A stretch of DNA of 64,000 nucleotides from positions 1-64,000 of the forward strand of contig NZ_FNGD01000014.1 of the NCBI RefSeq assembly GCF_900102895.1. Reading direction: 5' to 3'. This DNA comes from Arthrobacter sp. ov407. GTDB lineage: Bacteria; Actinomycetota; Actinomycetes; Actinomycetales; Micrococcaceae. A model generated the notes under the pieces. The model had not been told where the DNA came from and ran no database searches. It saw only the letters and a list, made by a program, of their open reading frames with translations. Within the stretch, counting starts at the first letter, position 1, and every line of letters starts with the position of its first letter. Position numbers and translations under genes: made by a program. Shown piece by piece: positions 1-8,143 of the stretch.

Positions 1-299
1 ACCTGCGCCGCTCGATCACCTGGGACCGCGGAACCGAACTCGCCGAGTATGACCGGATCCAGACCGCGCTCGACACCACGCTCTACTTCTGCGACCCGCA
101 CTCGCCCTGGCAGCGCGGGTCCAACGAGAACACCAACCGGCTCCTGAGGTTCTGGTTCGAGAAAGGCTCCGACCTCTCCGTCCACACCACGGAGGACCTC
201 CGCCAGATCGCCGCGAAACTCAACCGCCGGCCCCGGCCCACCCTCAACCTGGAAACCCCGGCCAACCGGCTGAACCAGCTGCTGCAAGCGGCGGCTTAA
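1..299 (+). CDS. IS30-family transposase, C-terminal part (5' end outside window)
   Basis: The reading frame is open from base 3 to the TAA at 297-299 and gives the last 98 residues of a DDE transposase. Visible IS30 features are the segment TWDRGTELAEY, with the second catalytic Asp, then FCDPHSPWQRGSNENTNRLLR, with the catalytic Glu in the SNEN context, and the tail RPRPTLNLETPANRLN typical of IS30 C termini. The protein cuts and joins the ends of its own element. Only the right-hand end of the element is in the window, so it cannot be said whether the copy is intact. The next gene starts 108 bp downstream and is unrelated. Confidence 0.9.
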   Translation, partial: LRRSITWDRGTELAEYDRIQTALDTTLYFCDPHSPWQRGSNENTNRLLRFWFEKGSDLSVHTTEDLRQIAAKLNRRPRPTLNLETPANRLNQLLQAAA

Positions 300-300
300 A

Positions 301-332
301 CCCCGGCGTTGCTCCGACTCCTTGACTTTGCC
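301..332 (+). mobile_element. Probable right end (terminal inverted repeat) of the IS30-like element
   Basis: The bases just after the transposase stop (CGGCGTTGCTCCGACTCCTT and following) have the position and general look of an IS30-type terminal repeat, which normally begins with a G-rich GTTGC-like stretch. The left end is outside the window, so the repeat cannot be paired and the exact boundary is not known. Confidence 0.45.
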
Positions 333-395
333 CCCGGAATGGCCGCCAAAAGTGATAGCGCAACGGGGTTAAGGGATCGCGCCCCGGGCACGGTC

Positions 396-401
396 TAGGC
401 T
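396..401 (+). promoter_or_regulatory. Leaderless -10 element for the LOG-like gene
   Basis: TAGGCT lies exactly 6 nt before the ATG at 408 and no Shine-Dalgarno sequence is present. This spacing puts transcription initiation at or next to the start codon. The same geometry recurs at eight other genes in the window. Confidence 0.6.
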
Positions 402-407
402 GGCTCC

Positions 408-1541
408 ATGAGTGCCGCCCGCAGTCTTCACCCCAGCCCCCGCACGTTGGAGGTCGAGAGCCTTGCCGGTTTCGACCGGCTGCTCGCAGCCGGGGCGCGC
501 AGCATGCACGGCTGGCATGTCCAGTCGTTGGACCTGCGGGACCGCCGGGCACAGCTGGAGGCACTGGAGGTCCAAGGCGCGGTCTTCCTGGGCTGCACGT
601 TTGACCACGGCGTGGAGGATTCGCTGCGCAGCCGGGGGGCCCTGATCTTTCCCCGGCTCACGGCCGTACCGTTCAACCCCTACCGCGGCCAGCTGTACAC
701 GCCGCAGGAACTCTATGCCGGGATCGCCACGTCGCCCTACGAAGAGACGCTCGACGCGCAGGTGTACCAGTGGAGCATCCGGCCGGGCCAGCGCCACCGC
801 CTCGATGCGACACTGGCCGCCGCCCTGCATGACCACTCGATCGGCGTGGCCCTCGACGAGCTGACCGGCACCTTTCTCCGCGCCGGCCGCACGATGGTGG
901 GGGTCATGGGCGGCCATATTGCCCCCCGCGGCACGGCCGTCTTTGAAGAAGCTGCCCAGCTGGGCCGGCTGCTGGCCCGGAGCAACCGGGTGGTTGCGAC
1001 CGGCGGCGGACCCGGGGCGATGGAGGCCGCCAACCTCGGCGCTTTTCTCAGCGAGGTCCCCGAACCCGATTTCCGGCGGGCCCTGGCCCACCTCGCGGTG
1101 GTGCCGTCCTTCCGCCCCTCGGTGTCCGCCTGGGCGCGGGCGGCCGCGGCAGTCGCCCAACGCCACCCGGAGGGTACGCCGTCGCTGGGGATTCCCACGT
1201 GGTTCTACGGTCATGAGCCGCCCAACTTCTTCGCCACCCACGTGGCCAAGTACTTCGCGAATGCCATCCGGGAAGCCATCCTGCTCGAACTGTGCAACGG
1301 CGGAATTGTCTTTCTGCCGGGATCCGGCGGCACGATCCAGGAGATCTTCCAGGACGCCTGCGAGAACTACTACGGCGCTCCGGAAACCGTGACTCCCATG
1401 GTCCTGATGGGACGCGAGCACTGGCTGCGGCGATTCCCGGCATGGCCCCTGCTGCAGAGCCTGGCGTCCGGCCGCCGGATGGAGGGACGGATTTTCCTGG
1501 TCGATACCGTGGAAGAAGCCCTCGAAGCGCTAGAACGCTAG
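408..1541 (+). CDS. LOG-family/Rossmann-fold nucleotide-binding protein
   Basis: This 377-residue protein has the two lysine-decarboxylase-like (LOG) motifs: GGGPGAMEAAN near residue 205 and PGSGGTIQE near residue 305, a variant of the PGGxGTxxE signature. LOG proteins bind nucleotides and some release cytokinin bases from nucleoside monophosphates. It is much longer than a plain LOG (about 190 aa), with roughly 150 extra N-terminal residues of no recognised domain. It therefore belongs to the long, uncharacterised branch, and phosphoribohydrolase activity is only a possibility. The ATG at 408 has no ribosome-binding site but sits 6 nt after TAGGCT, which suggests a leaderless mRNA. It converges with the protease gene, 4 bp separating the two stops. 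Confidence 0.8.
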   Translation: MSAARSLHPSPRTLEVESLAGFDRLLAAGARSMHGWHVQSLDLRDRRAQLEALEVQGAVFLGCTFDHGVEDSLRSRGALIFPRLTAVPFNPYRGQLYTPQELYAGIATSPYEETLDAQVYQWSIRPGQRHRLDATLAAALHDHSIGVALDELTGTFLRAGRTMVGVMGGHIAPRGTAVFEEAAQLGRLLARSNRVVATGGGPGAMEAANLGAFLSEVPEPDFRRALAHLAVVPSFRPSVSAWARAAAAVAQRHPEGTPSLGIPTWFYGHEPPNFFATHVAKYFANAIREAILLELCNGGIVFLPGSGGTIQEIFQDACENYYGAPETVTPMVLMGREHWLRRFPAWPLLQSLASGRRMEGRIFLVDTVEEALEALER

Positions 1542-1545
1542 CCGG

Positions 1546-2505
1546 TCAGAGATCCGTGCGGCACTGGGCGTGGCCGAGCTCGTAGAGCCCGTTCAGGTCG
1601 CCGTCGGCAAGCCCGTCCGGGGCCCCGATCTCCGGGTACATCAGCTGGGCTCGGTCATCGACATGCTCCAGACCCATCACATGGCCGAGTTCGTGCAGGA
1701 TCACGGCCGTGGCATAGGCCGCACCCTCGGCCCGGTCCAGGTCTTCCGCGATTTGCGGGGCATCCAGTTCCAGGCTGCCGGTGACGAAGCTCTTCGGACC
1801 GTCGTCGAAACTGAAGTGGGTGCTGCCGCCGGTGCCGATCACCGGGCCTTTGAGCTGCGGGGCCTGCTCCGGCGTGGTCCAGGCGATCAGCAGCGGCGCC
1901 CACCGGTCCCCGTAAAGATTCTTCTGGTAGGGCGCACGTGTTGGCGAGGACTCCTCGGACGTGGGGCCGTCGTTGATGAATGTGATCCCGGTGGCCTCAG
2001 AGATCGTCCGGATGGAGTCCTCCACGAGCCGCTCGGCACCTTTCGGGGCCAGGGTTGCATTGATGACGTAGTGCAGCGGCCGGCACGGCGAGTAGCCGAC
2101 CGGAGTGCCGTCGTCGTTCGTTGCGAGGAACTTGTAGGAGGTGCTGGCGGCCTCCGGTTTCCGCGGCGTGCCGAGAGGGTGGTCCTGCTCCTCGAGCCCG
2201 GGCGGGGGAGTGTCCGTCCGGTCCCCTCCCGCCGGCACCGCGGGCTGGCCGGACTCCTGGCCGGATGCCTGCCCGGACTGTGGCGCCGCCGGCAGGGCAC
2301 GGCCTGCGTTGTTCGCTGCGTTGTGCCCTGTTCCGCGGGAGACCTCGAAGAGGCCCGTGAACCGGGGATCGCCGTAGACGAGTCCGGCCGTGAGGAAGGC
2401 TCCGCCGGCGATCACTGCGGCGGCGGCAAGGTTCCTGACAATCCGCAGGGCGCTGCGGGAACGGCTGTGCCGCGGCCCGCGGTCCCGAAAAACAGGGCCG
2501 GCCAC
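1546..2505 (-). CDS. Matrixin-type (M10-like) zinc metalloprotease, membrane-anchored or secreted
   Basis: The 319-residue product has a basic N terminus followed by one hydrophobic segment (about residues 25-45), a Pro/Gly/Gln-rich linker and a C-terminal catalytic domain. That domain carries the full zinc signature HELGHVMGLEH, with three His ligands and the catalytic Glu. A Met-turn-like LMYPEIG follows about 12 residues later, as in matrixins. It probably cleaves extracytoplasmic proteins; no substrate can be named. The GTG start at 2505 shares one base with the TAG stop of the upstream gene (TAGTG), so translation is likely coupled to the ferritin-like/VIT1 gene. No pro-peptide cysteine switch was recognised. 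Confidence 0.85.
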   Translation of the reverse strand: MAGPVFRDRGPRHSRSRSALRIVRNLAAAAVIAGGAFLTAGLVYGDPRFTGLFEVSRGTGHNAANNAGRALPAAPQSGQASGQESGQPAVPAGGDRTDTPPPGLEEQDHPLGTPRKPEAASTSYKFLATNDDGTPVGYSPCRPLHYVINATLAPKGAERLVEDSIRTISEATGITFINDGPTSEESSPTRAPYQKNLYGDRWAPLLIAWTTPEQAPQLKGPVIGTGGSTHFSFDDGPKSFVTGSLELDAPQIAEDLDRAEGAAYATAVILHELGHVMGLEHVDDRAQLMYPEIGAPDGLADGDLNGLYELGHAQCRTDL

Positions 2506-3698
2506 TAGCCAACCACGGCGCCAAAGGCCATGCCCAGCAAGTAAGTCACGCCGGCGGCGCCCATGCCGATGGCCAGTTGGCGGAGGCCGCGGGTGGCGGG
2601 CGACGTGCCGGAGAGCAGGCCCACGACGCCGCCGGTGACCAGGAGCGCCAGGCCCACGAGGACGGCCGAGGCCCCCAGGGCCGCGATGCCGGTCATGCCC
2701 AGCAGGAACGGGATGATGGGCACGATCGCGCCGGAGGCAAAGAAACAGAAGCTCGACGCCGCCGCGCCCCAGGCGGTGCCGACCGCCTCGTGCTGGTCCT
2801 CACTTTCGGGCAGCTCGGGCCGCAGCGACAGGCTGGGGTCGCAGTCGCAGTCCAGCAGGCCCATCCGCTCCGCGACGCGGTGTTCCGCGGCCTCCCGGGA
2901 CATGCCGCGGGCCAGGTAGACGAGCAGGAGTTCGTTGTGCTCGATATCCAGCAGCGGCGCCACCGCCAACGTGATCTGGGTGGGACGGGTCGCTGCGAGG
3001 AGTTCCCGCTGTGAGCGCACGGAAATGAATTCGCCGGCCCCCATGGACAGTGCACCGGCCAGCAGCCCTGCGACGCCGCTGAGGAGTACCACCTGGCTTC
3101 CCACGCCCGAGGCCGCCATGCCCATGACGAGGGACAGGTTGCTGACCAGCCCGTCGTTGGCGCCGAAGACGGCGGCCCGGAACGTTCCCGCCAGGCGGTT
3201 GCGGCCCCGGGTGGCCAGTCCGCGGACCACTTCTTCATGGATCTGCTCATCGGCGACCATGGCGGGCGTGGCGAAGGTTTCAGTGGCATAGGGGGAGCGG
3301 CTCTCCGCCCGCTGGGCCAGGGCCAGGACGAAGACCGAGCCGAAGTGCCGGGCCAGGAAACCCAGGAACCGGCTCCGCAGTGAGGCATGCCGGTTCTTGC
3401 CGGCGTGCTCGCCGAGTAACTGGAGCCAGTGCGCCTCATGGCGTCCCTCGGCCTCGGCCAGCGCCAGCAAGATGGCGCGCTCCTCGCCTGAACGGTTCTG
3501 CGCCAGGTCCCGGTAGACGGCCGCCTCGGCACGCTCATCGGCGAGATACTGGCGCCAGCGCTTGATGTCAGCGGCGGTGGGATCTGAGCTGGGTGCCGAG
3601 GTTGGTGCGGTGGCGGGAGTCGCGTCGGGGGCAGTGGAGGCGTGTGCCGGGTGTTGCTGCGAAGAATCGTCGCGGTCCGATTCGGTGTGCTGAGACAC
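2505..3698 (-). CDS. Ferritin-like/VIT1-CCC1 family membrane protein (iron/manganese transporter type)
   Basis: The protein has two parts: an N-terminal helical ferritin/rubrerythrin-like region with metal-ligand-type motifs (LADERAEAAVYRDLA, EGRHEAHW), and a VIT1/CCC1 membrane domain with about five hydrophobic segments (GANDGLVSNLSLVMGMA, MGAGEFISVRSQRELL). The family exports or stores Fe2+/Mn2+; related MbfA proteins export iron under stress. The chosen GTG at 3698 gives 397 aa and has AGGAG 6 nt upstream. An in-frame ATG at 3725 is possible but lacks a clear ribosome-binding site. The first 45 residues are low-complexity Ala/Thr/Pro. Transcription probably continues into the coupled protease gene. 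Metal specificity is not visible. Confidence 0.85.
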   Translation of the reverse strand: MSQHTESDRDDSSQQHPAHASTAPDATPATAPTSAPSSDPTAADIKRWRQYLADERAEAAVYRDLAQNRSGEERAILLALAEAEGRHEAHWLQLLGEHAGKNRHASLRSRFLGFLARHFGSVFVLALAQRAESRSPYATETFATPAMVADEQIHEEVVRGLATRGRNRLAGTFRAAVFGANDGLVSNLSLVMGMAASGVGSQVVLLSGVAGLLAGALSMGAGEFISVRSQRELLAATRPTQITLAVAPLLDIEHNELLLVYLARGMSREAAEHRVAERMGLLDCDCDPSLSLRPELPESEDQHEAVGTAWGAAASSFCFFASGAIVPIIPFLLGMTGIAALGASAVLVGLALLVTGGVVGLLSGTSPATRGLRQLAIGMGAAGVTYLLGMAFGAVVG

Positions 3699-3959
3699 GA
3701 AAAACTCCTGGGTTTGGTCGGGCATGGTCCGGCCCCATTGCGACTCCAGAGTACCCCGTAATTCCGCGCTTTTCAGGCTGGCGATCCTCAGCGGAAAGTT
3801 TAGGGAGGCCGTAACTGCCCTGCCGTGGCGGAGCCGTCCCAAGCTACTTTCCGGCAGCAATTGTGAGCCCTTGACCGTCCGTGTGCACGGTGTTCGAATG
3901 AAACCCAAGGGCGGGCTCCCCGGGGCTTGCCGCCACCGAAGCCGCACGGAGGTTGCGCC

Positions 3960-4196
3960 ATGGATAGCACAGCATCACATCCCATCCAGCCGGCCCGGGA
4001 GTCACTCGAGTCCGATCCCGCTTACGACTACGCCGAGGACGCCCCCGTCAGTGATGCCGCGGAGAGCGAGGACGAGGAGCTTCTCGAAGAGGCAGACCGG
4101 CTCGTGCCCCTGGACGCGGACGACTTCCTGGGCGACGAGAAGCCGGTAGTACCTCTGGAAGCGGAAGAATTCCTTGAGCCTGAAGAGAATGAGTGA
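3960..4196 (+). CDS. Small very acidic protein with an internal repeat
   Basis: This 78-residue protein is very rich in Asp and Glu. It contains two copies of a nine-residue motif, VPLDADDFL and VPLEAEEFL, each followed by acidic residues. The ATG at 3960 has GGAGG 7 nt upstream. No domain, signal peptide or membrane segment is visible. The charge and repeats suggest a disordered protein that binds a partner or cations through the motif, but that is inference. It is transcribed divergently from the VIT1-like gene and followed at once by a strong hairpin, so it is a complete monocistronic unit. I do not recognise a named family. Confidence 0.7.
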   Translation: MDSTASHPIQPARESLESDPAYDYAEDAPVSDAAESEDEELLEEADRLVPLDADDFLGDEKPVVPLEAEEFLEPEENE

Positions 4197-4217
4197 TTCG
4201 CCAAAGGCCTTAAAGTC

Positions 4218-4260
4218 CGACGGCGGTGCCTCCCCCCGCGAAGGGGAGGCACCGCCGTCG
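4218..4260. terminator. Bidirectional terminator hairpin
   Basis: A perfect 18-bp inverted repeat (arms 4218-4235 and 4243-4260, 7-nt loop) lies between two convergent genes, 21 bp after the stop of the acidic-protein gene and 32 bp from the stop of the symporter gene. It has only short A/T runs on either side, so it works by stem stability. Confidence 0.8.
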
Positions 4261-4292
4261 AACTTAACCCGCGGAAACTAAACCAGCAGGAC

Positions 4293-5816
4293 CTAGTGCG
4301 CCGGAACGGAAATGTGTTCGCCCTCGGCTGCCTCGCCGGCAACCCGCCGCTGCCAATTCTTCATGACGGCGGAATCCGTCGGCTTGGTCAGCAGGGACAC
4401 GACGATGTAGACGACCGCGGAGGCCGCGAGGCCGTAGTAGATCGGCTCGTTGGCGTAAATGCCGTCCAGCGGTACCTCGGCGTTGATTTCCAGGACGATC
4501 ATGGTGCCGAGCGTGATGACCGTGCCGACCGCCATGGAGGCGGCGGCGGCCACACCGGTGCCGCGCTTCCAGACCAGGCCGCCGAGGATGGCCACGAGCA
4601 GGCCGCCGACAAGGATGTCGTAGGCAATGGTCAGGGCGGCGACGACGTCCTTGGTGATGATGGCGATGACGATCGCCACGATGCCAAGGCCTAGGACCCA
4701 CATGCGGTTGGCCTTGACGTCGTGCTCGGGATTGTCAGTGTCATCGGTGTTGATGATCTTGCCGAACCAGCCGGCGACGAACGGAACCACATCGGCGCGG
4801 GCCACGGTGGCGGCCGCGATCAAGGCGCCGGAGGCGGTGGACATCATGGCGGCGACGGCGGCGGCGAGCACGAGGCCGCCGATGCCGATGGGCAGCAGGT
4901 GGGTGGCGACCTCGGCGTAGACAACGTCCTTGCCCAAGGCCTTGACGTCGATGTTCGGCAGCGCGACGCGGGCGCCGAGGCCGATCAGGGCGCCCGCAGC
5001 GCCGTAGAGGATGCAGTAGACACCTGCGGTGGCGCCGCCCCAGCGGGCAACAGTTGGCGTCTTGGCGGTGAAGACGCGCTGCCAGATGTCCTGGCCGATC
5101 AGCAGGCCGAGGGTGTAGACCACGAAGTAGGTGATGATGGTCTGGATCCCGATGCCGTCAATCTGGAAGAAGCTGGCGTCCACGCGGGCTCGGATCCCGT
5201 CGAGGCCGCCGGCGGCGTTGAGCGTGAACGGCAGCATCAGCACGAAGATGCCGACGGTCTTGATGACGAACTGGACCTGGTCGGCCAGGGTGATGGACCA
5301 CATACCGCCGATGGTCGAGTAGACCAGCACGATCGAACCGCCGACGGCGATGGCGAGAGCACGGTCCCAGCCGAAGAGCACCACGAAAATGGTGGCGTAG
5401 GCGCTGGTGGAGGTGGCGCACAACATCAGCGTGTAGGCAAGCATGACGATGCCGGAGGTCTGCGTGGACTTGCTGCCGTAGCGCAGGGTCAGCATCTGCG
5501 AGACCGTGTAGATCTTCAGTTTCTGAATAGTGGGGGCGAAGAGCAGGCTCAGCAGCAGCACACCGGCGCCGATCGCGACCACGAGCCACATGCCGGAGAT
5601 GCCGAACTTGTAGCCGAGGCCGACGCCGCCGACGGTCGAGGCGCCGCCGAGCACGACGGCGGCCATCGTGCCTGTGTAGAGGAACGGCCCCAGACGGCGG
5701 CCGGCGACCAGGAAGTCGCTATTGTTCTTGGTGCGGGACTTGCCCCACCAACCGAACGCCAACATGGCGGCCAGGTACACCACCACAATGGCGATGTTGA
5801 CGAAATTTGCTTCCAT
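4293..5816 (-). CDS. Sodium:solute symporter (SSS family)
   Basis: This 507-residue integral membrane protein has about 13 hydrophobic segments and typical SSS features: the N-terminal FGWWGKSRTKNNSDFLVAGR, the GGASTVGG motif in TM2 and an AAAVAAMMSTASGALIAAA helix late in the fold. It would couple Na+ entry to uptake of a small organic solute. The ATG at 5816 has AAGGAG 5 nt upstream; longer in-frame extensions lie in the operator region and are not supported. It is divergent from the XRE-cupin regulator gene and near genes for amine/guanidino breakdown, so an amine, polyamine or guanidino acid is a reasonable substrate guess. This cannot be read from the sequence. Confidence 0.85.
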   Translation of the reverse strand: MEANFVNIAIVVVYLAAMLAFGWWGKSRTKNNSDFLVAGRRLGPFLYTGTMAAVVLGGASTVGGVGLGYKFGISGMWLVVAIGAGVLLLSLLFAPTIQKLKIYTVSQMLTLRYGSKSTQTSGIVMLAYTLMLCATSTSAYATIFVVLFGWDRALAIAVGGSIVLVYSTIGGMWSITLADQVQFVIKTVGIFVLMLPFTLNAAGGLDGIRARVDASFFQIDGIGIQTIITYFVVYTLGLLIGQDIWQRVFTAKTPTVARWGGATAGVYCILYGAAGALIGLGARVALPNIDVKALGKDVVYAEVATHLLPIGIGGLVLAAAVAAMMSTASGALIAAATVARADVVPFVAGWFGKIINTDDTDNPEHDVKANRMWVLGLGIVAIVIAIITKDVVAALTIAYDILVGGLLVAILGGLVWKRGTGVAAAASMAVGTVITLGTMIVLEINAEVPLDGIYANEPIYYGLAASAVVYIVVSLLTKPTDSAVMKNWQRRVAGEAAEGEHISVPAH

Positions 5817-5936
5817 TAGGGCTCCTTGGAGCTGATTGGCAGCGGATGCGGGCATTGCCGGGACCCAACAGTGCGTTCGACAAGTCTGCTGCTGCGTGAA
5901 GTGGTTGGAGGAGGATGTCCGTCGGAACCTCCGGTA

Positions 5937-5962
5937 TTGCCTAATAGGCAACACATGTTGCC
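5937..5962. promoter_or_regulatory. Overlapping palindromes, probable operator of the XRE-cupin regulator
   Basis: TTGCCTAATAGGCAA (5937-5951, 7-bp arms) overlaps GGCAACACATGTTGCC (5947-5962, 7-bp arms). The result is three alternating TTGCC/GGCAA half-sites. The site lies in the divergent region between the symporter and the regulator gene, where an autoregulating HTH protein would bind. Confidence 0.6.
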
Positions 5963-6096
5963 AAGAAGAATATGTTGTGACCCCGGTAACAGTCAAGGCG
6001 CGGTACGTACCGCCGCGCATCCGCGTCACGAAGGCCCGCTCCCGCTAGGATTGCTCCAATGATGGGGCCGAGCGGCCGGCCGTGAAAGGTTCCTAA

Positions 6097-6672
6097 ATGA
6101 AGGCTCTACCAGTTGAACCGAGCAATGTACCCGTTGCCATCGGTTCCCGGATCCGCGCCGCCCGGCAGTCCCAGCGGCTCACCATTGAACAGGTCGCAGA
6201 CGCCACCGGGCTCACCAAGGGATTCCTCAGCCGGGTTGAGCGGGACCTCACCTCGCCCTCGGTCGCCTCCCTGGTGACGCTGTGCCAGGTGCTGTCCATC
6301 TCGATCGGCGACCTCTTTGCCGCCCCTGAAACGCACCTCACGAAGCGGAACGAAGGACCCCGGATCTCCCTTGGCGGCGAGGGGATCGTCGAGCGGCTGC
6401 TGACCGCGCGCTCCGAGCGCCGCGTCCAGATCATCCAGGCTGTGATCGAGCCGCGCGGGCGCGGCGAGTCCGAACTCTATGCCGTGGACTGCGATGTCGA
6501 CGTCCTGCATGTGGTCAAGGGGAGCATCCGGCTGATCCTCACCAATGAGCAATTCGAGCTCAGCACTGGGGACACCGTGACGTTCCCCGGCCGGGAACCC
6601 CACACCTGGGTCAATCCCACGGACGACGCCGTCGAGGTGCTGTGGGTGCTGGTTCCCGCCGCCAGCCGCTAG
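6097..6672 (+). CDS. XRE-type transcriptional regulator with C-terminal cupin domain
   Basis: The 191-residue protein has an N-terminal HTH_3 domain (about residues 14-70; QRLTIEQVADATGLTKGFLSRVER is the helix-turn-helix) and a C-terminal cupin_2 barrel (about 105-187; ELYAVDCDVDVLHVVKGS and FPGREPHTWVN). This architecture (PuuR-like) is common in regulators of amine, amino-acid and polyamine breakdown, where the cupin senses the substrate. An AAGG-type ribosome-binding site precedes the ATG. The gene is divergent from the symporter and faces a double palindrome, so it probably controls both promoters. Ligand unknown. Confidence 0.88.
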   Translation: MKALPVEPSNVPVAIGSRIRAARQSQRLTIEQVADATGLTKGFLSRVERDLTSPSVASLVTLCQVLSISIGDLFAAPETHLTKRNEGPRISLGGEGIVERLLTARSERRVQIIQAVIEPRGRGESELYAVDCDVDVLHVVKGSIRLILTNEQFELSTGDTVTFPGREPHTWVNPTDDAVEVLWVLVPAASR

Positions 6673-6828
6673 CCTCCCGCGGGGCCGGCCCGCCTGCCTT
6701 CCGCTGCCAGGCTGCCTGCCGCTGCGCTCCTTCCCGGTTGCTAAGCAGACGAGGGCTGCGGGCTGGTGCCCAGTCCCGGAATCTAGCGGGCGATCCGGCG
6801 TGTGCCCGGAGGCAAGTGGGCGGGAACG

Positions 6829-7656
6829 TCACGGAGCGCTGCGCGGGGTCCGGCCCAGCACGGCTCGAATTTCAGCAATGACACGCTCCGGCTCAAACCA
6901 GATGTGCTCCGGCATGTACCTCAGCACGGCAAACCCGTTGACGGTGGAGGCGTTGTTGCGTCCCAGATCCCGGCGCATGGCCTCGCGGTTGGAGTGGAAT
7001 GCGTAGCCGTCCACTTCCACGATGAGGAATCCCTCAATCAGGAAGTCGACCCGGCCGATTCCCGGGAGTTGGACTTGGCTGTCGAAGCCGATTCGGTTTG
7101 CCTTGAAGAGATGCTGGGCATCGACCTCCACGATTGACTCGGCGCGTAAATCCAGCTGCCGCAGGGCCTGGAGTGCCGGACCCGACCGGTCGCCGATGAG
7201 CTGGGCCTTCAGCAATTCGAGGGGAATGCCATGCAAGCGCATGGCCGATGTCGCCAGGGCTGTTGAAGCGGGCGGCCTCAAACACGACAGGGCATGCAGC
7301 GTAACGTCCTCGACCGCGGCCACTGGCAGCTGGGCAGGGCCATCGAACCTGATGGTCCGGTGCCGGATGAAGCCGGTTCCGTGGCCGTGGTTGCAGGCCA
7401 AATGATGCTGGGCCGGGACTTCTCTAAGCCAGAGGCCGTAGTGCGCGGCCGCACTGGCGCAAGTGACGCGGGCATTGTGCCGAATGGCCGCCGCGAGCTC
7501 CGGCTGGCACTCGGGGAGCATGAACACTCCTCGCCTGGGTTGGCCCGCCCCCGCCCTCGTCAGCCCGGCGATGTCCGTCCGGGAGTATCCCGCGGCCAAA
7601 AACTGGCCGGTACGGGCGACTCCGCCGAGTTGTGCAAGGTAGTTGATGGCGTCCAT
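6829..7656 (-). CDS. AbiEi-like winged helix plus DUF559 (Vsr-fold endonuclease-like) protein
   Basis: The N-terminal ~95 residues resemble the AbiEi_4 winged helix of type IV antitoxin-like proteins (YLAQLGGVARTGQFLAAGYS). The C-terminal ~85 residues form a DUF559 domain of the Vsr/PD-(D/E)XK fold: GRVDFLIEGFLIVEVDG, then FHSNREAMRRDLGRNN, then VLRYMPEHIW. Such proteins are numerous in actinobacteria and have been linked to defence or toxin-antitoxin functions without firm proof. No AbiEii toxin gene is adjacent. The gene is transcribed against its neighbours and is flanked by a 21-bp direct repeat (6721-6741 and 7794-7814), which may mark an insertion. Confidence 0.8.
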   Translation of the reverse strand: MDAINYLAQLGGVARTGQFLAAGYSRTDIAGLTRAGAGQPRRGVFMLPECQPELAAAIRHNARVTCASAAAHYGLWLREVPAQHHLACNHGHGTGFIRHRTIRFDGPAQLPVAAVEDVTLHALSCLRPPASTALATSAMRLHGIPLELLKAQLIGDRSGPALQALRQLDLRAESIVEVDAQHLFKANRIGFDSQVQLPGIGRVDFLIEGFLIVEVDGYAFHSNREAMRRDLGRNNASTVNGFAVLRYMPEHIWFEPERVIAEIRAVLGRTPRSAP

Positions 7657-8143
7657 GTCGCCAGTCCACAGGGTCGGCCTGGACCGCGGAAGGCGGCAAT
7701 GGGGCTATGTGGGCATTGGGCTGTGCTGGATTGATCTGTGCTGGCAAATCGGCTGTTTGGGTCGGCTGTTTGCGCACCCATCGGCGGGCGCTGGCTGCGT
7801 TCCTTCCCGGTTGCCTACCGCGGGGGCGGCTCCGTGGCCGGCAAAAACACTGAATCCCGGGGCGGGCCTGGGGTGGGCGTGGAAGCAACTGGGAAGGAAC
7901 ATCGGCCGGCCGCTTACCAGGGAGGTGTGGACGGTGAGGTTTACGTCACATGCCGGAAATCTGCCGGAAACGGCAAATTAATGCCCGGGGCCGTCGCGTA
8001 ACGTGCCGGCAAGAATCGGAAGGCCTTCCCGAAACACGCCGTGGGTAGCGTCATCTGCGGGGGGACGTACAACAGTCCCAAAACCAACGTGGTCTCGCCG
8101 AATCGGCGCCTCGGAGCGCCGGCACTCGAGGAAGGCTCCCGCT
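7657..8143. other. 487-bp gap between DUF559 gene and amtB
   Basis: No convincing gene was found. The first part has short degenerate repeats of GGCTGTTTG/GGCTGTGCTGG type around 7705-7770. The 7794-7814 direct repeat follows, and the last 200 bp hold the amtB promoter region with a GlnR-like site at 7945-7971. Confidence 0.6.
7945..7971 (+). promoter_or_regulatory. GlnR-box-like element upstream of amtB
   Basis: The elements GTCAC, GAAAT and GAAAC are spaced by exactly 6 nt each (7945-7949, 7956-7960, 7967-7971). This fits the actinobacterial GlnR pattern gTnAC-n6-GaAAC. The site lies 173 bp before amtB, so nitrogen control of amtB and the PII gene is likely. The match is by eye and imperfect. 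Confidence 0.5.

Noticed and set aside
2505..3947. Longer VIT1-like protein starting at 3947
   Set aside because: The extra 83 residues read like translated non-coding sequence and cross the divergent promoter region; AGGAG before the GTG at 3698 decides the start.
7738..8001. 87-codon plus-strand frame upstream of amtB
   Set aside because: It overlaps the GlnR-like site, has no domain and no ribosome-binding site.
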